Shown in pieces: positions 1 through 8,199 of a stretch of DNA of 64,000 nucleotides. Source of the stretch: UBA5216 sp043743335. GTDB lineage: Bacteria > Pseudomonadota > Gammaproteobacteria > Burkholderiales > SG8-41. Under the pieces are notes generated by a model, which searched no databases, had not been told where the DNA came from, and saw only the letters and a program-made list of their open reading frames with translations. A program made the translations under genes and the position numbers. Where the stretch lies: positions 1 through 64,000 of the forward strand of contig JAYTWR010000171.1 in assembly GCA_043743335.1 (NCBI GenBank), in the 5' to 3' direction. Within the stretch, counting starts at the first letter, position 1. The number at the start of each line of letters is the position of its first letter.

Positions 1-117
1 TCTTTGGCACTCGTGCCAAAAAAACAAAAATCAGCACGTGCGGTGCTGAAAATTGAGGCTGCGTGTTTCAAAAATTGGGGGTTTTCTGTCAGGCACTACT
101 TAGCGAACAAATACGGG

Positions 118-146
118 TTATCGATTGCATCAGCCTATTCTATAAT
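118..146 (+). promoter_or_regulatory. Putative sigma-70 promoter of the first operon
   Basis: A perfect TATAAT lies at 141-146. A weak -35-like TTATCG at 118-123 is 17 bp upstream. The pair lies about 80 bp before the chosen start of the Bug receptor and nothing else occupies 1-224, so it is the best promoter candidate for the + strand gene run that follows. The -35 is poor, so the call is tentative. Confidence 0.4.
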
Positions 147-224
147 CACGCTCGTATTTGACGCAGATCATTTTGTCAAACCCCCTTCGTGTTCCACAGT
201 ATGTCACCCTCAGGAATTTTGCTC

Positions 225-1199
225 ATGCGACTGACTTCCTCACACGTCTCGTTAATAGCGCTTGCGCTTGCCAGTGCCAGCACCACGCCGTTTGCGCAAA
301 CTTTTCCCACCAAGCCCATACGCATCATTGTGGCATTCCCCGCTGGCGGTGGCACCGACATCGTAGCGCGCATGATTGCAGCGCCGCTGGGCGCAGCGCT
401 GGGCACGCAAGTCGTTGTGGACAATCGTGCGGGCGCGCAAGGTGTCGTCGGCACCGAGATCGCCGCTAAGTCACCGCCCGATGGGCACACCTTGTTTATG
501 GGCACGCTGGGCAATCTGTCGGTCAACACGGTGTTGTACGGTAACAAGCTGCCCTTCAACATTGAACGCGATTTTGCGCCGCTGACGCAGGTGGTGGATG
601 TATGGTTCTTGCAGATGATTCACCCCTCGCTGCCCGTCAAAAGCCCGCGCGAGCTGGCGCAGTTGGCCAAGACCAGCCCCGGCACGCTAAATTATTACTC
701 TAGCGGCACAGGCGGTGCTGCACATCTCGCCGCAGAGATGTTCAATAGCATGACTGGCGTCAAAATGACGCATGTGCCCTACAAAGGCAGCGCACCGGGG
801 CAAGTAGACCTGATGGCCGGGCATGTGCAAGTGGGCTACGACAGCGTGGTGCAATCCCTGCCCTTCGTTAAATCAGGCAAGCTGCGCGCGATATCGGTGA
901 TGAGCCAAAAGCGCGTATCGCTGTTGCCTGACCTGCCTGCGCTGAACGAGTTTGTGCCGGGCTGTGTGTTGACCAACTGGTTTGCGCTAGTGCTGCCCGC
1001 AGCCACGCCCGCCGATATCCGCAACCGTTTACACACTGAAGTAGTGAAGATACTGCGTACGCCGGACATGAAAGAGAAACTTCTCAGCATGGGCGCGGAG
1101 CCGGTGGGCAGCACGCAGGAGCAATTCGGTGCGTTTATCAAAGCTGAATCGGCCAAGTGGGCGAAGGTGATACGCGACAGTAATATCAAAGCCGAATAG
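225..1199 (+). CDS. Bug/TctC-family periplasmic solute receptor
   Basis: This 324-residue protein is a tripartite tricarboxylate transporter (TctC/Bug) receptor, which binds a carboxylate in the periplasm. Residues 1-24 form a signal peptide ending PFAQ. The family signature PTKPIRIIVAFPAGGGTD follows, then VDNRAGAQGVVGTEIAAK and PDGHTL. I chose ATG 225 because AGGA at 212-215 sits nine bases upstream. GTG 189 and ATG 201 are also in frame but would add residues before the signal peptide. No TctA or TctB membrane subunit is nearby. The acyl-CoA ligase starts 12 bp downstream, so the ligand is probably the acid that the ligase activates. The ligand itself cannot be read from sequence. Confidence 0.93.
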   Translation: MRLTSSHVSLIALALASASTTPFAQTFPTKPIRIIVAFPAGGGTDIVARMIAAPLGAALGTQVVVDNRAGAQGVVGTEIAAKSPPDGHTLFMGTLGNLSVNTVLYGNKLPFNIERDFAPLTQVVDVWFLQMIHPSLPVKSPRELAQLAKTSPGTLNYYSSGTGGAAHLAAEMFNSMTGVKMTHVPYKGSAPGQVDLMAGHVQVGYDSVVQSLPFVKSGKLRAISVMSQKRVSLLPDLPALNEFVPGCVLTNWFALVLPAATPADIRNRLHTEVVKILRTPDMKEKLLSMGAEPVGSTQEQFGAFIKAESAKWAKVIRDSNIKAE

Positions 1200-1211
1200 G
1201 CCCCATCTCTG

Positions 1212-2807
1212 ATGGATTTTCTGAGCGGCTTAGCGCTAAACCAGCAAGTCGCGGCGCATGTCCTGCGCCGTCAAGCTGCGCATATTGGCCAGCGCACGTT
1301 TGTGTTGTGTGGTAATCAGCGCATCACCTATGCCGAGGCTGACCAACGTGCCGATCGCATGGCCGCCACGTTTGCGAGCTTGGGCATCAGCAAAGGCGAA
1401 CGCGTCGCGATACTACTCAAGAATCGTGTGGAATATCTTGATCTGTGGTTTGGCTTGTCGCGTTTAGGCGCGATTCAACTGCCGCTGAACACCGCTTACA
1501 AAAGCCCGCAACTGTTGCACACGCTCAAGCGCGCGCCGGTTGCCGCAGTGGTAGTGGAAGATGATTTATTGCCTGAGCTTGAAGGCGTTATCGATCAACT
1601 GGATGGCCTTAAGCATTTGATTGTGGTTGGCAATGCGAAGCCACAATTCACTTGTAAGTATCTGTTTTTAAATGATATTTTGGCTTGCTCTGAAGCACCC
1701 CAAGAAATTGAAATCAGTGGCGCAGAGGTCGGTGCCATCATGAACACCTCAGGCACCACGGGGCCATCGAAGGGCGTGCTGCTGTCGCATGCGCAGCAAT
1801 ACATCCTAGGCCGCAACATCGCCAATGATATGGCGCTGACGGAACGCGACGTGTACTACAACTGCTTTCCGCTGTTTCACAACACGGCGCAGGCCATGAT
1901 TACACTGCCGGTGTTGCTGGTGGGCGCAACGATGGTGCTGGTTGAACGTTTCAGCGCGACACGCTTTTGGCCCGATGTGCATGCGCACGGCTGCACGGCG
2001 TTTTATTACATCGGCGAAACACTGCGCATTTTGCTGCGCAACACCCATGCCGCTGATGGCGCTGGCAGCAAGCTACGCATCGGTTGGGGCATAGGCGCAT
2101 CGCCTGGTGACTTCAGTGAATTTCAAACGCGCCACAGCGCTGCGCTGCGGTCGGGCTATGGCTCGACCGAGGGCAACGTCGGCGTCTATCTCCCACACGA
2201 CAATCCTAACCTCGCCAGCGTAGGCCGCGCCCTGCCCGGCTTTGAGATGCGCATCGCTGCTGAGAACCACAATCCGCTACCCGCCGGTAAAACCGGCGAA
2301 ATCCTGGTGCGTGCGACCGAACCCTGCACCATCATGCTGGGCTACGACGGCGATGCTGCGGCTACCATCGCTGCGTGGCAAGACCTGTGGTTTCACACGG
2401 GTGACGCCGGGTATCTGGACGAGCATGGCAACCTTTACTTCGTGGGTCGCGTCAAAGACGGCATTCGTGTGCGCGGCGAAAGCGTATCCGCCTTTGAAGT
2501 CGAAGAAGCCATCGCGCAAATCGATGGCGTCATGGAAGTGGCCGCCGTCGCTGTGCCGTGTGAATTAGGCGGCGACGATATTAAAATCGCAGTCGTGGCG
2601 CGCGCGGATGCAGTGCTGACGGTGGAAGCGCTGATACAGTATGCGGAACAACACTTGCCAAAGTTTGCCGTGCCGCGCTATGTAGAGTTTGTCGCAGCCC
2701 TGCCCAAGACCGAAACCAACAAAGTGCGCAAGAATGTGTTGCGCGAAACGCCATTTACCCCCACAACATGGGATCGTTTGAAATCTAAAAAGGCCAAACA
2801 TGTTTGA
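1212..2807 (+). CDS. AMP-forming acyl-CoA ligase
   Basis: This 531-residue member of the ANL superfamily joins a carboxylic acid to CoA via an acyl-adenylate. The P-loop-like motif TSGTTGPSKGV is at about residues 178-188, and the adenylate-binding GYGSTEG is near residue 315. The hinge region has WFHTGDAGYLDEHGN and GRVKDGIRVRGE, and a C-terminal Lys lies in PKTETNKVRK. It most resembles the crotonobetaine/carnitine or short to medium chain ligases in overall layout, but substrate choice is not predictable. It is the first cytoplasmic enzyme of the operon and its last 8 bp overlap the following SDR gene. Confidence 0.92.
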   Translation: MDFLSGLALNQQVAAHVLRRQAAHIGQRTFVLCGNQRITYAEADQRADRMAATFASLGISKGERVAILLKNRVEYLDLWFGLSRLGAIQLPLNTAYKSPQLLHTLKRAPVAAVVVEDDLLPELEGVIDQLDGLKHLIVVGNAKPQFTCKYLFLNDILACSEAPQEIEISGAEVGAIMNTSGTTGPSKGVLLSHAQQYILGRNIANDMALTERDVYYNCFPLFHNTAQAMITLPVLLVGATMVLVERFSATRFWPDVHAHGCTAFYYIGETLRILLRNTHAADGAGSKLRIGWGIGASPGDFSEFQTRHSAALRSGYGSTEGNVGVYLPHDNPNLASVGRALPGFEMRIAAENHNPLPAGKTGEILVRATEPCTIMLGYDGDAAATIAAWQDLWFHTGDAGYLDEHGNLYFVGRVKDGIRVRGESVSAFEVEEAIAQIDGVMEVAAVAVPCELGGDDIKIAVVARADAVLTVEALIQYAEQHLPKFAVPRYVEFVAALPKTETNKVRKNVLRETPFTPTTWDRLKSKKAKHV

Positions 2808-3552
2808 TCTGACCGGTAAAACCGCATTCGTCACCGGCGCAAGCCGAGGCATAGGCCGCAGCGTGGCTGTTTCGCTGGCGCAAGCAGGTGCGGACGTCGC
2901 GCTGATTGGGCGCGACACCGCTGCGCTCGACGAGACGCTGGCAGGCGTCAATGCCACTGGCCGCCGCGCCCTAGCCATCAAAACCGATGTCACCAGCGCC
3001 GACAGCATCCAAGCCGCTGTCGCACAAACCGTGAAGGAATTCGGCAAGATCGACACGCTGGTATGCAACGCCGGCGTGCAGCGGCTAAAGCCGTTCCTCG
3101 ATATGCAACCCGACGACTGGCGCAGTCTTATCAGCACCAACCTCGAAGGTGCCATCATGACCATGCAGGCCGTGGGCAAAGGCATGGTCGCGCAAAAAGG
3201 CGGCTCCATTATCACCATGTCGTCGATATATAGCTTTGTTGGCGCGCCTTGGAATTCGATTTACTGCATGACCAAAGGTGGCCTCGCGCAGTTGTCAAAA
3301 GCGTTGGCGGTGGAATGGGCGCGGTATAACGTGCGCGTGAACGCCATCTGCCCCGGCTGGATAGAAACCGATTTGACCAAGCCGTACATGCAAGACCAGA
3401 AAACCGTTGATGCAGGTCTGCGGCAAATACCGCTGCGGCGTTTCGGCAAGCCCGAAGACATCGGCCCGATGGCGGTGTATTTGGCGTCCGATGAGGCTTC
3501 GTTTGTTACCGGGCAGTCGTACGTGATTGATGGCGGGCAGATTGCGCACTAA
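2800..3552 (+). CDS. SDR-family oxidoreductase
   Basis: This 250-residue classical short-chain dehydrogenase is FabG-like in size. The NAD(P)-binding GASRGIG is near residue 15 and the NAG motif (CNAGV) near residue 92. The catalytic Ser is in TMSSIYSF and the catalytic Tyr/Lys pair in YCMTKGG. The C terminus SFVTGQSYVIDGG is typical of the family. The start overlaps the ligase by 8 bp, so the two are probably translationally coupled. The likely role is oxidation of a hydroxyl on the CoA-activated intermediate. The exact substrate is unknown. Confidence 0.92.
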   Translation: MFDLTGKTAFVTGASRGIGRSVAVSLAQAGADVALIGRDTAALDETLAGVNATGRRALAIKTDVTSADSIQAAVAQTVKEFGKIDTLVCNAGVQRLKPFLDMQPDDWRSLISTNLEGAIMTMQAVGKGMVAQKGGSIITMSSIYSFVGAPWNSIYCMTKGGLAQLSKALAVEWARYNVRVNAICPGWIETDLTKPYMQDQKTVDAGLRQIPLRRFGKPEDIGPMAVYLASDEASFVTGQSYVIDGGQIAH

Positions 3553-3557
3553 TAAAT

Positions 3558-3668
3558 CGTGAGGCGTGAGGTGTAGATTATTGGTAGCGCATTGACTACT
3601 CATGAAAGAATCAAACAACTCACCTTACCATTCGGTTTTACGCCTAACGCCTCACGCCTAACCCCTCA
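3558..3668. repeat. Heptamer repeats flanking the gap before the CoA-transferase-like pair
   Basis: The 127-bp gap between the SDR and the next gene has CGTGAGG units just after the stop (about 3558-3571). It has four imperfect complementary heptamers at 3641-3668 (CGCCTAA, CGCCTCA, CGCCTAA, CCCCTCA). The two sets are inverted relative to one another and could pair as a long hairpin in mRNA. The last unit ends about ten bases before the ATG at 3680. Confidence 0.6.
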
Positions 3669-3679
3669 CGAGTTTCCCT

Positions 3680-4585
3680 ATGACAGATACCAACCAACGC
3701 AAAAAACGCATCATCGAGCTCGATGACGCGCTAGCCCGCGTCAAAGACGGCATGACCATTGCCATTGGCGGCTTTATCAATTCCAGCCATCCTATGCTGG
3801 TGGTGCGCGGGCTGATCAAGCGTGGCTTGAAAAACCTCACGGTGGTGGGCCCTGCTTCATCGGGCTTGGAAATTGATTTACTGATCGCTGCCGGAGTGGC
3901 AAAAAAAGTCGTCGCACCGTACGTGGGTGGTGAGGTGCTGGCACCCATCGGCCCGGCATTCAGGGCCGCTGCCGAGCGCGGCAAAGTGGAAGTGTTTGAA
4001 CTCGACGAGGCCTTGTATTACTGCGCCCTGCGCGCAGCCGCGCAACGTGTGCCGTTTAACCCGTGGCGTGCGGGCGTGGGCACGTCCTTCCCGCAAATGA
4101 ATCCGGCCATCAAGGAATTCAAAGACCCGCTGAACGGCGAAACCTTGCTGGCCATACCCGCAGTCAACATCGATATCGCATTTTTGCACGCGGCCACCTC
4201 AGACGCCTATGGCAATGTGCAGTACATTGGCCATGGCTACGGTGACCGCGCCATTTACGCAGCGGCGGACGAAACCTATGTTCAAGTCGAGCAGGTGGTA
4301 TCTAACGAGCAAATCAAGTCTGACCCGCTCAAAACTGCGATCCCCGGTGCAGACGGCATCATCCGCGCGCAATTCGGTGCGCATCCGTATTCCAGCCCTG
4401 GTCATTACATTGAGGATAAGGCCCACATCAAGCGCTATGTGCAAGCGGCTACGGCCTGGGCCAAGTCGGATGATTTCGCACCGTTAAAGGCGTATCTGGA
4501 TGAATTCGTCACAGGCCCCCAAGACCATGCCGAGTATTTGGAACGTGTGGGCATACGCACCTTGCTGTCGCTCAACGAGTATTGA
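3680..4585 (+). CDS. CoA-transferase-fold alpha subunit, GctA/IpdA-like
   Basis: This 301-residue class I CoA-transferase-fold subunit aligns by eye with glutaconate CoA-transferase GctA over its whole length, including the C-terminal DHAEYLERVG. The segment FELDEALYYCALRAAAQRVP looks more like IpdA, the alpha subunit of the steroid ring-opening hydrolase IpdAB. In IpdA an acidic residue in the corresponding EMDE stretch is catalytic. The glycine-rich start DGMTIAIGGF is present. The partner gene follows after two bases. Alternative: a true CoA transferase. That is less likely because the partner lacks the usual catalytic Glu. Confidence 0.85.
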   Translation: MTDTNQRKKRIIELDDALARVKDGMTIAIGGFINSSHPMLVVRGLIKRGLKNLTVVGPASSGLEIDLLIAAGVAKKVVAPYVGGEVLAPIGPAFRAAAERGKVEVFELDEALYYCALRAAAQRVPFNPWRAGVGTSFPQMNPAIKEFKDPLNGETLLAIPAVNIDIAFLHAATSDAYGNVQYIGHGYGDRAIYAAADETYVQVEQVVSNEQIKSDPLKTAIPGADGIIRAQFGAHPYSSPGHYIEDKAHIKRYVQAATAWAKSDDFAPLKAYLDEFVTGPQDHAEYLERVGIRTLLSLNEY

Positions 4586-4587
4586 TT

Positions 4588-5373
4588 ATGGAACAAGCTA
4601 CAACCAAAGAAATCATGGCCACCGTGCTCGCGCGCGACTTAGTCGATGGCGAGTGGGTGGAGGTCGGCGCTAATCTGCCGGTGCCGCGCGCGGGTGTGCT
4701 GCTGGCGCACCTGCTGTGGGGTGCCAATATGTCAGTGATGGTGGCGATGACCAAGGCCAATGTGCTGAACGAGCCGGTGATCGAGGAGTTTGAACTCATC
4801 ACCGATCATCGCGCCACACGCTGGGCCGAGGCGTATTACCTCCACAATGATCTGGTGGAGAACATGAAGTTCCGCAAGCGCGGTGTGTTCTTTGCCGGCG
4901 CATTGCAGATTGATCCATTCGGCAACAGCAACTTGATCGGCATTGGCAAGGACTACAAAGCGCTCAAGTTTCGCGGCCCCGGTGCCATCGGCGTATGCAA
5001 CGCCACGGTGATGAACAGTCGCTTTCACTTGGTGGTGAATTCACACGACCCGCGCATCTTTGTGCCGAAATGCGATTTTATTTCTGCGCTGGGCTGGGGC
5101 AGCGGCGGCGATGACGCGCGCACCAAGCTCGGGCTTCCGGGCGGCGGCCCGCGCTATGTGGTGACGCCGTTGTGCGTGATGGATTTTGAAGACGGCACCA
5201 AGCGCATGCGGCTGAAGTCGGTGCATCCGGGCGTGAGCGTGGATGATGTGAAAAAGAATACCGGGTTTGAGTTGGTGATTCCAGCGAATGTGCCCACTAC
5301 TGAGCCACCAACCGCAGAACAATTGCACGTGCTGCGTACGCGTATTGACGGCCAAGGCGTGTTACGAAAATAA
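4588..5373 (+). CDS. CoA-transferase-fold beta subunit without transferase Glu, GctB/IpdB-like
   Basis: This 261-residue partner of the preceding gene shares with GctB and IpdB the block FAGALQIDPFGNSN, the segment LGLPGGGPRYVVT and the C-terminal KRMRLKSVHPGVSVDDV. At the position where GctB has its nucleophilic Glu (VES in the beta subunit), this protein reads VAM. A covalent CoA-transferase mechanism is therefore unlikely. IpdB also lacks that Glu. ATG 4588 was chosen over TTG 4582: it follows the upstream TGA by two bases and avoids a rare start. The likely role is hydrolytic opening of a beta-keto-acyl-CoA ring, by inference only. Confidence 0.85.
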   Translation: MEQATTKEIMATVLARDLVDGEWVEVGANLPVPRAGVLLAHLLWGANMSVMVAMTKANVLNEPVIEEFELITDHRATRWAEAYYLHNDLVENMKFRKRGVFFAGALQIDPFGNSNLIGIGKDYKALKFRGPGAIGVCNATVMNSRFHLVVNSHDPRIFVPKCDFISALGWGSGGDDARTKLGLPGGGPRYVVTPLCVMDFEDGTKRMRLKSVHPGVSVDDVKKNTGFELVIPANVPTTEPPTAEQLHVLRTRIDGQGVLRK

Positions 5374-5403
5374 TCATATGAAATCAAATACTTAGGAGAA
5401 TTC

Positions 5404-6198
5404 ATGGCTCAGGGTACACACGAGTGGGGCACCAAAATCAGCCGCGTCGTCGAAGGCAAAGTCATCATTCACGGCTACTCGCATGAAGGCCTGATCGGCG
5501 ATTACACCTACGCCGATGGCGTGTTCCTGACGATACGCGGCGAGCTGCCGACGAAGCAAGAAAGCAAAATGATGGATGCGATGTTGAATAGCCTGCTCGA
5601 TCACGGCTTTGTTGCGGCCAGCGTGCTGGCTGCGCGTTACGCCGCATCTGGCAACCCGCAACTGGTGCCAGGCACCGCAGCGGGTTTGCTCACTGCTGGC
5701 TCCAACACCATTTCACCGCAACACAGCGCGGAGTTTCTCGACAACGCCGTAAAGATGATGAAGGCGGAAAACATTTCCATGGATGAAACCGCCAAACGCG
5801 TGGTGGCCGACATCCGTGCGAAGAAAAAACGCATTCCCGGCCTGGGTCACCCCACGCACAAGGGCGATGATTTTCGCGCGGTAAAGTTGCGCAAAATCGC
5901 ATCAGAAAATGGCTTTGTCGGCGATAAAATCAAAATGTTCGAGGCCATCCACGCTGAGTTTGTGAACGTCACCAAACGTCAGGGCTTGTGCATCAACGTC
6001 GATGGCATGCTGGGCGCGATCATGAGTGAAATGGGTTTCCGCCCTATGCAAATGGCGGCGGTGGCATTGATTGCGGTAGTGCCCGGCATCATGGCGCACG
6101 TGATCGAAGAGATCGAAGAAGGCAAGCCGCTGCGCATCGTGCGGGACGAGGATTGTGATTACTATGGCAAGGCGGAAAGGCCAGTGCCGAAGAATTAA
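5404..6198 (+). CDS. Citryl-CoA lyase / short citrate synthase-like protein
   Basis: This 264-residue citrate-synthase-fold protein is much shorter than true citrate synthase (about 430) and matches the stand-alone citryl-CoA lyase type. Recognisable fold signatures are LLDHGFVAASVLAAR (substrate His region), IPGLGHPTHK (equivalent of the GFGHRVY loop) and CINVDG carrying the acidic residue. Such enzymes make or break a C-C bond between acetyl-CoA and an acceptor acid. AGGAG at 5394-5398 precedes the ATG. In this operon it probably performs a retro-Claisen step on a CoA intermediate. The natural substrate may not be citryl-CoA. Confidence 0.8.
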   Translation: MAQGTHEWGTKISRVVEGKVIIHGYSHEGLIGDYTYADGVFLTIRGELPTKQESKMMDAMLNSLLDHGFVAASVLAARYAASGNPQLVPGTAAGLLTAGSNTISPQHSAEFLDNAVKMMKAENISMDETAKRVVADIRAKKKRIPGLGHPTHKGDDFRAVKLRKIASENGFVGDKIKMFEAIHAEFVNVTKRQGLCINVDGMLGAIMSEMGFRPMQMAAVALIAVVPGIMAHVIEEIEEGKPLRIVRDEDCDYYGKAERPVPKN

Positions 6199-6205
6199 AA
6201 TTTTC

Positions 6206-6292
6206 GGCAGGGTGGGCAAAGCGAAGCGTGCCCACCCAATCGTGAAATCAAGTGGCGTTACGCGTGGGCACGCTTCGCTTTGCCCACCCTAC
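6206..6292. repeat. REP-like inverted repeat pair
   Basis: The 120-bp gap between two + genes contains AGGGTGGGCAAAGCGAAGCG (about 6209-6228) continuing into TGCCCACCC. Its reverse complement is at about 6266-6291 (GTGGGCACGCTTCGCTTTGC onward). The arms are about 28 bp and nearly perfect, so the RNA would fold into a long hairpin. Similar GTGGGCAAAGCGAAGC elements are common, multi-copy and extragenic in several proteobacterial genomes. It is probably an RNA-stabilising or polarity element rather than a terminator, because no U-tract follows. Confidence 0.75.
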
Positions 6293-6318
6293 GAAAAATC
6301 GGTTACGAGGAATAAGTC

Positions 6319-7356
6319 ATGAGCGACGACAAAATCAAATGGAAGCAGGTTGATAAATGGGTGGCCCGTCAAGGCCTGAAAACCACGTGGAAGCCTTATG
6401 GCATGCCCGAAGTGCTGGATCCGTTTACCAGCCAATTCGCGGACGTGGACCCGATGCCCAAGTGGGACATCCCGCACAAAGTGATGATCGCGGCCACCAT
6501 CACCGGCGCATTCTTCAGCAAGCGCAGTAACCCGAATCAGCCGATTTCCGTCAACGAGATACGCGATTCGGCTGAGGAGTGCATCCAGGCGGGTGCGCCC
6601 AGCATCCACATTCACGTGCGTGACGATGGCGGCTTTAATGCGCTAGACCCGCAGCGCTTTCATGATGTGATTGCGCCGCTGAAAAAGAAATACCCCGATG
6701 TGATGTTCGATGGCTGTTTGGTGGCTGTTACCGACGAAGAAAGCGCGGTGATGGAATCGACCATGAAGATGGGCTTGTTCGATGCGCTGCCGGTGAACAC
6801 CACCGCCATTTGTTGCGGCGACAGCATGTTTTTTAAAGCGCCGCATGTGGTCATCAAGAAGGCGCAGCTCGCGATGCAAAACGGTGCCAAGCCCATCATC
6901 TCGGTCTACGACGATGGTGACATCGATAACGCTCGGCGCTTTTTGGTCGCAAGCCAACTGGTGAAGCCGCCTTACTACTGGCTGATCCTGCCCGCCCTGC
7001 CTGGCTGCAGCCCCATGCACAACCCCTCGCAAATGATTGATGGGCTGACACGCATGGTGCGCACCATTCGCGACATTGATCCCAACTGTTTTATTCTCGT
7101 CTGCGCTGCGGGCCGCGCCAGCACGTATCTCGCCACGTTTGCGATGTTGATGGGCTTGCACATCCGCGTCGGCATGGAAGACACGCTGTGGCCCTATCCG
7201 CACAAAGACGACATCATCAAACGCAACGTCGATCACTTCAACCAGTTGAAAAAAATTGCAGAACTGTTAGGCCGTGAAGTGATGACGCCCGCTGAATACC
7301 GCCAAGCGCTGGGCATGCCGCCCAAGGTGATTGACGCCATAGCAGGAGCCAAATAA
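6319..7356 (+). CDS. Beta-keto acid cleavage enzyme (BKACE, DUF849)
   Basis: This 345-residue BKACE-family protein condenses a beta-keto acid with acetyl-CoA and splits it into acetoacetate and a new acyl-CoA. Zn-binding HIHVRDDGG is at about residues 97-105, and the family Glu is in RVGMEDTLWPYPHKD near residue 280. Segments KVMIAATITGA and PNCFILVCAAGR are also typical. The N-terminal 50 residues rich in Lys and Trp are longer than in the shortest members. AGGAAT precedes the ATG. It sits with a ring-opening candidate and a citryl-CoA-lyase-like enzyme, so it probably works on the open-chain keto acid. Confidence 0.9.
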   Translation: MSDDKIKWKQVDKWVARQGLKTTWKPYGMPEVLDPFTSQFADVDPMPKWDIPHKVMIAATITGAFFSKRSNPNQPISVNEIRDSAEECIQAGAPSIHIHVRDDGGFNALDPQRFHDVIAPLKKKYPDVMFDGCLVAVTDEESAVMESTMKMGLFDALPVNTTAICCGDSMFFKAPHVVIKKAQLAMQNGAKPIISVYDDGDIDNARRFLVASQLVKPPYYWLILPALPGCSPMHNPSQMIDGLTRMVRTIRDIDPNCFILVCAAGRASTYLATFAMLMGLHIRVGMEDTLWPYPHKDDIIKRNVDHFNQLKKIAELLGREVMTPAEYRQALGMPPKVIDAIAGAK

Positions 7357-8199
7357 GTGGCTGATTTTAAAGGAAAAATAGCCCTAGTCACCGGCGGTGG
7401 GCGTGGCTTGGGCCAAGGCACTTGCGTAGAGCTCGCATCACGTGGCGCGCAAGTCGCCATTGCTGACCGCAAACTCGAAATGGCCGAAGAAACCGCTGCG
7501 TTATGCAACAAAGCCGGCACGGGATCAAAAGCTTTTGCATTCGATCAAGCCCAAGGCGAGAGCGTCGAAGCCATGGTGGCCGAAGTCGCCGCGCATTACG
7601 GGCACATTGATTTGCTGTTCGCCAACGCAGGCACCGGCAAATTTGTGCCCATCGTTGACATGAAAAAAGCCGATTGGGATTTCATCATGCAGGTGAATCT
7701 CAATGGCACGTTTTATGTGTGTCAGGAAGTCGCCAAGCGCATGATCGCGCGGGGTAAAGGCGGCAAGATGGTGCTGACGGCATCGTCAGGCTCCAAAGTC
7801 ATCGCCGATCAACTCGGCGCGTACTGCGCCTCCAAAGCCGCCGTAGAAATGCTGATGAAGCATATGGCCGCCGAACTCGGCAACTACCGCATCAACGTCA
7901 ACGCGATACTACCCGGCGTGATCGAAACCGGCATGACCAGCCCCATGCTGCGCGACGACCGCATCAAACGCATGCTCATCCGCGAAACGCCCGTGGGCCG
8001 CTGGGGCAAGCCGCAAGACGTGGCCAAGCTGGTGGCGTTTTTATTGTCGGATGATGCTGGCTATATCAACGGCGAAGGCATCATGATCGACGGCGGACAA
8101 ACCTTGCATGGCTTCCCACGCTGGTATGCGCTGGACTACACCAAAGACAATGTGTGCGATTGGGAAGAGCGGTTTAACGAGTATCCCTACAAAGCGTGA
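7357..8199 (+). CDS. SDR-family oxidoreductase
   Basis: This 280-residue classical SDR has GGGRGLG near residue 13, the NAG motif (FANAGTG), Ser in TASSGS and the catalytic pair in YCASKAAVE. About 30 residues beyond the usual end (GFPRWYALDYTKDNVCDWEE) form a C-terminal extension that may shape the active site. Translation starts at GTG 7357, directly after the TAA of the BKACE gene, with AGGAG about ten bases upstream. The stop overlaps the next start as GTGA. It is probably a second hydroxy-acyl dehydrogenase of the same pathway. Confidence 0.9.
   Translation: MADFKGKIALVTGGGRGLGQGTCVELASRGAQVAIADRKLEMAEETAALCNKAGTGSKAFAFDQAQGESVEAMVAEVAAHYGHIDLLFANAGTGKFVPIVDMKKADWDFIMQVNLNGTFYVCQEVAKRMIARGKGGKMVLTASSGSKVIADQLGAYCASKAAVEMLMKHMAAELGNYRINVNAILPGVIETGMTSPMLRDDRIKRMLIRETPVGRWGKPQDVAKLVAFLLSDDAGYINGEGIMIDGGQTLHGFPRWYALDYTKDNVCDWEERFNEYPYKA

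Noticed and set aside
4..234. A 76-codon open frame at the left edge
   Set aside because: It overlaps the promoter region and start of the Bug receptor, lacks a ribosome site and resembles nothing.
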